64,000 nt of DNA from Spongiivirga sp046524175 (GTDB lineage Bacteria; Bacteroidota; Bacteroidia; Flavobacteriales; Flavobacteriaceae): NCBI RefSeq assembly GCF_046524175.1, contig NZ_JBEFZF010000001.1, forward strand, positions 434,001-498,000, given 5' to 3'. The notes under the pieces were generated by a model. It was not told where the DNA came from, did no database searches, and saw nothing but the letters and a program-made list of their open reading frames with translations. Each line of letters begins with the position of its first letter. Positions within the stretch are counted from its first letter, which is position 1. The position numbers and the translations under genes are program-made. Shown here in pieces: positions 61,761 to 64,000 of this stretch.

Positions 61761-62801
61761 ATGAACGCAAGTTATCAGCAGTACATACTTCAATTTAAAC
61801 GCCCTAGTGGGACTTCAAGAGGCATTTTAAAACAAAAGGAAACCTGGTTTGTTTTACTTGAGCATCAAGGAAAACAGGGAATAGGAGAATGTGGTTTGTT
61901 AAGAGGTCTCAGTATTGATGATCGGAAAGATTATGAGGAAAAGTTACAATGGCTTTGTGGTCATATATATTTAGGGTTAGATGCTTTATATGAGCAGTTA
62001 AAAGAGTTTCCTTCTATTCAATTTGGTTTAGAACAAGCATTCCTATCACTTCAAAGCGAAGATAAATTTACCTTATTTCCATCAGACTTTACTAAAAACA
62101 GAACCGGCATAATGATCAATGGACTGGTTTGGATGGGTGAGAAGGAGTTTATGCGCAATCAAATCATTGATAAAATTGAAACGGGGTTTAAATGCATTAA
62201 ATTAAAAATTGGCGCAATTAATTTTGAAGAAGAAATAGCATTACTAAATTTCATAAGAAAGGAGTTTGACCAAAGTGATATTGAAATTCGTGTTGATGCC
62301 AACGGTGCTTTTTTAGTTGAAGATGCACTTGATAAATTAAAAATATTATCAGACTTTCAATTGCACTCAATCGAGCAACCTATTAAACAAGGTCAGTTAG
62401 AAATAATGGCTCAGCTATGCGAACAAACACCATTGCCTATTGCGCTTGATGAAGAATTAATTGGAGTATTCGGGCATGACGAAAAACAAAAAATCGTCCA
62501 GACGATACGACCGCAATACATTATTTTAAAACCGAGCCTTATAGGGGGTTTCAAAGGTAGTGAACAATGGATTGATCTGGCTGAGGAAAACCATGTAGGA
62601 TGGTGGGTGACCAGCGCGCTCGAGAGTAACATTGGATTAAATGCCATAGCACAATGGACTGCCACTTTAAATAATGATATGCCTCAAGGTTTAGGTACCG
62701 GTGGATTATATACTAATAATTTCGATTCGCCTTTAGTAGTTGAAAATGGTTTTTTACATTGCGATTCCAACTTGGATTGGGATTTAAAATTTTTAAAATA
62801 A
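61761..62801 (+). CDS. menC: o-succinylbenzoate synthase
   Basis: A 346-residue enolase-superfamily enzyme dehydrating SHCHC to o-succinylbenzoate. Acid/base lysine in KLKIGAINFEEE, metal ligands in RVDANGAF, SIEQPIKQG and ALDEELI, and the second lysine in ILKPSLIGGF follow the family order. Start ATG directly abuts the upstream stop. Confidence 0.94.
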   Translation: MNASYQQYILQFKRPSGTSRGILKQKETWFVLLEHQGKQGIGECGLLRGLSIDDRKDYEEKLQWLCGHIYLGLDALYEQLKEFPSIQFGLEQAFLSLQSEDKFTLFPSDFTKNRTGIMINGLVWMGEKEFMRNQIIDKIETGFKCIKLKIGAINFEEEIALLNFIRKEFDQSDIEIRVDANGAFLVEDALDKLKILSDFQLHSIEQPIKQGQLEIMAQLCEQTPLPIALDEELIGVFGHDEKQKIVQTIRPQYIILKPSLIGGFKGSEQWIDLAEENHVGWWVTSALESNIGLNAIAQWTATLNNDMPQGLGTGGLYTNNFDSPLVVENGFLHCDSNLDWDLKFLK

Positions 62802-62805
62802 AAAT

Positions 62806-63738
62806 ATGTATATAGCACAGGCGTTAAAATATCAATCCGATTTTTGGAGATATATTATCGGATCAATAGTCGTGATATTCGCCAATTTTGTGGCTCAGGT
62901 TCCATTTGTTATCGCGCTTATAATAAAGGATCAAAATATTTTGAATCGTATGGATGTTAATACGATGATGACTACTTTGGATTCAAATCTTACGTTACTG
63001 TTATTAATGATACCATTTGCGGTTTCTTTAGTTGCATTATATTTTGTAGTCAAGTATTTGCATCAACAACCTTTTAAAACAATCACTACCACAAGAAAGA
63101 AAACTGATTGGAATAGAATCTTTTTTTCATTTTTCTTATGGGGAGTTATAACAGCAATATTCACATTTGCTGATTATTACACCAATCCGACTGATTATGA
63201 GTGGAACTTTGATTTGGTTCCTTTTTTAATATTGTTTGTGTTGGCGATTATTTTAATTCCTATTCAAACTAGTTTAGAGGAATACTTATTTCGAGGATAT
63301 TTAATGCAAGGATTTGGGGTATTATTTAAAAATAGATGGCTACCATTATTATTTACCTCCTTAATTTTTGGTGGTTTACATATTGCCAATCCTGAAGTTG
63401 ACAAAATCGGTTATGTTATAATGGTATTTTATATAGGTACCGGCTTGTTTTTAGGGATTATGACCTTAATGGACGAGGGTATGGAGCTTGCCCTTGGATT
63501 TCATGCTGCAAACAATTTGGTAGCGGCTCTGCTTGTAACAGCAGATTGGACTGCTTTCCAAACTAATTCAGTATTGAAAGATATTTCTGATCCCAGTGCC
63601 GGCTGGGATATTATGATCCCTGTTTTTGTAGTTTTCCCCATATTGCTATTCATAATGGCTAAAAAATACAAATGGTCCAACTGGAAAGAAAAGCTTTTTG
63701 GAGTGATACAAGAAGAAAACGAAACCAATAAAATATAG
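62806..63738 (+). CDS. CPBP-family intramembrane endopeptidase
   Basis: A 310-residue membrane protein with about eight helices and the Abi/CAAX signature: EEYLFRGYLMQG (paired glutamates and arginine), FGGLHIANP and a histidine in GFHAANN near 235. These glutamic intramembrane proteases include Rce1. The gene lies between menC (4-base gap) and menE, an odd neighbour for quinone synthesis. Confidence 0.85.
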   Translation: MYIAQALKYQSDFWRYIIGSIVVIFANFVAQVPFVIALIIKDQNILNRMDVNTMMTTLDSNLTLLLLMIPFAVSLVALYFVVKYLHQQPFKTITTTRKKTDWNRIFFSFFLWGVITAIFTFADYYTNPTDYEWNFDLVPFLILFVLAIILIPIQTSLEEYLFRGYLMQGFGVLFKNRWLPLLFTSLIFGGLHIANPEVDKIGYVIMVFYIGTGLFLGIMTLMDEGMELALGFHAANNLVAALLVTADWTAFQTNSVLKDISDPSAGWDIMIPVFVVFPILLFIMAKKYKWSNWKEKLFGVIQEENETNKI

Positions 63739-63799
63739 TTCATAACATCCAGTACTAATCATCGTTTTTAGTAACTTTAGCCAACAGCTAAATAACTAA

Positions 63800-64000
63800 A
63801 TGGCACCACATTTTTCTAAAATTCGTTTAGGTTTTAAACTTAACGGAATTCCTTTTGATAGAGAAGGACTTAAAGAAGTAGCATATAGTTTTATTAAAGA
63901 GGGGGAACCTTATGAGCAGGCAGTGGGCGATTTTTTAACCGATTGGTTGAGTGAAAAAGAAACAATCCAAATAAAAACTTCAGGTACTACCGGCAACCCT
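63800..64000 (+). CDS. menE: o-succinylbenzoate-CoA ligase, N-terminal part (runs off the window)
   Basis: An ATG at 63800 opens a frame still open at the window end (67 codons). It finishes with TSGTTGNP, the start of the AMP-binding adenylate-forming signature. Following menC in a men locus, it is most likely MenE, which activates o-succinylbenzoate for MenB. The short N-terminal region before this motif suggests the compact bacterial form. Confidence 0.82.
   Translation, partial: MAPHFSKIRLGFKLNGIPFDREGLKEVAYSFIKEGEPYEQAVGDFLTDWLSEKETIQIKTSGTTGNP

Noticed and set aside
1..64000. Search for mobile elements, prophage genes and integration sites
   Set aside because: No transposase, integrase, terminal inverted repeats or target duplications were recognised; gene content is housekeeping-like throughout.

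Overview
The window reads as one continuous, AT-rich chromosomal stretch of a member of the Bacteroidetes, most likely a marine-type Flavobacteriaceae. Four things support this. Start sites are A-rich and mostly lack Shine-Dalgarno sequences. Many gene starts are preceded by the Bacteroidetes -7 promoter box TAnnTTTG. The gene families are typical of the group: the long form of urocanase, DUF2853, DUF937, a TonB receptor with an ECF sigma factor and FecR, and the DUF5117-type metalloprotease. The menaquinone route is the classical one. I found no tRNA, rRNA, CRISPR array, prophage or insertion sequence.

Layout. 1-656: 3' end of glmM. 0.77-7.5 kb: histidine utilisation operon hutH-hutU-hutI-hutG with a divergent LysR regulator and an operator-like palindrome between them. 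7.6-9.1 kb: small envelope and hypothetical genes. 9.2-12.9 kb: serA, serC, a LuxC-family acyl-CoA reductase and a divergent ferredoxin. 12.9-15.9 kb: ureohydrolase, ychF, EamA exporter. 16-21.6 kb: topoisomerase IV parE and parC with an M48 protease between them. 21.7-25.7 kb: small membrane proteins, an L,D-transpeptidase, a DoxX-like protein, TerC and a lipoprotein. 25.7-27.6 kb: XRE regulator and divergent M14 peptidase sharing an operator-rich gap. 27.7-30.8 kb: Lrp-type regulator and PEP carboxylase. 30.9-34.9 kb: a degenerate hybrid histidine kinase, a stand-alone receiver, two small membrane proteins and an Amidase_3 hydrolase. 35-40 kb: helicase, menB and a large secreted zinc protease. 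40-46.2 kb: TonB receptor, FecR and sigma factor, divergent from a very acidic repeat-built lipoprotein. 46.2-48 kb: gene-poor, hairpin-rich DNA around a PGRP-type amidase. 48-52.5 kb: DinB, S41 protease, aroB, proline dehydrogenase. 52.5-55.9 kb: a tight minus-strand cluster GNAT / esterase / transglutaminase-like / alpha-beta hydrolase / TetR. 55.9-64 kb: menaquinone locus (thioesterase, menF, menD, menA, menC, menE) with several unrelated or unknown genes interleaved.

How the genes fit together. Histidine degradation (hut) and proline oxidation point to amino-acid use. PEP carboxylase replenishes oxaloacetate. aroB feeds chorismate into menF-menD-menC-menE-menB-thioesterase-menA to make menaquinone. 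Only the menH step has no obvious gene here. The parts most worth a second look are the XRE/M14 operator array, the pseudokinase-receiver hybrid, the sigma/FecR/TonB-receptor locus with the acidic lipoprotein, the hairpin-rich region at 46.2-47.8 kb, and the TetR-headed hydrolase/transglutaminase cluster.
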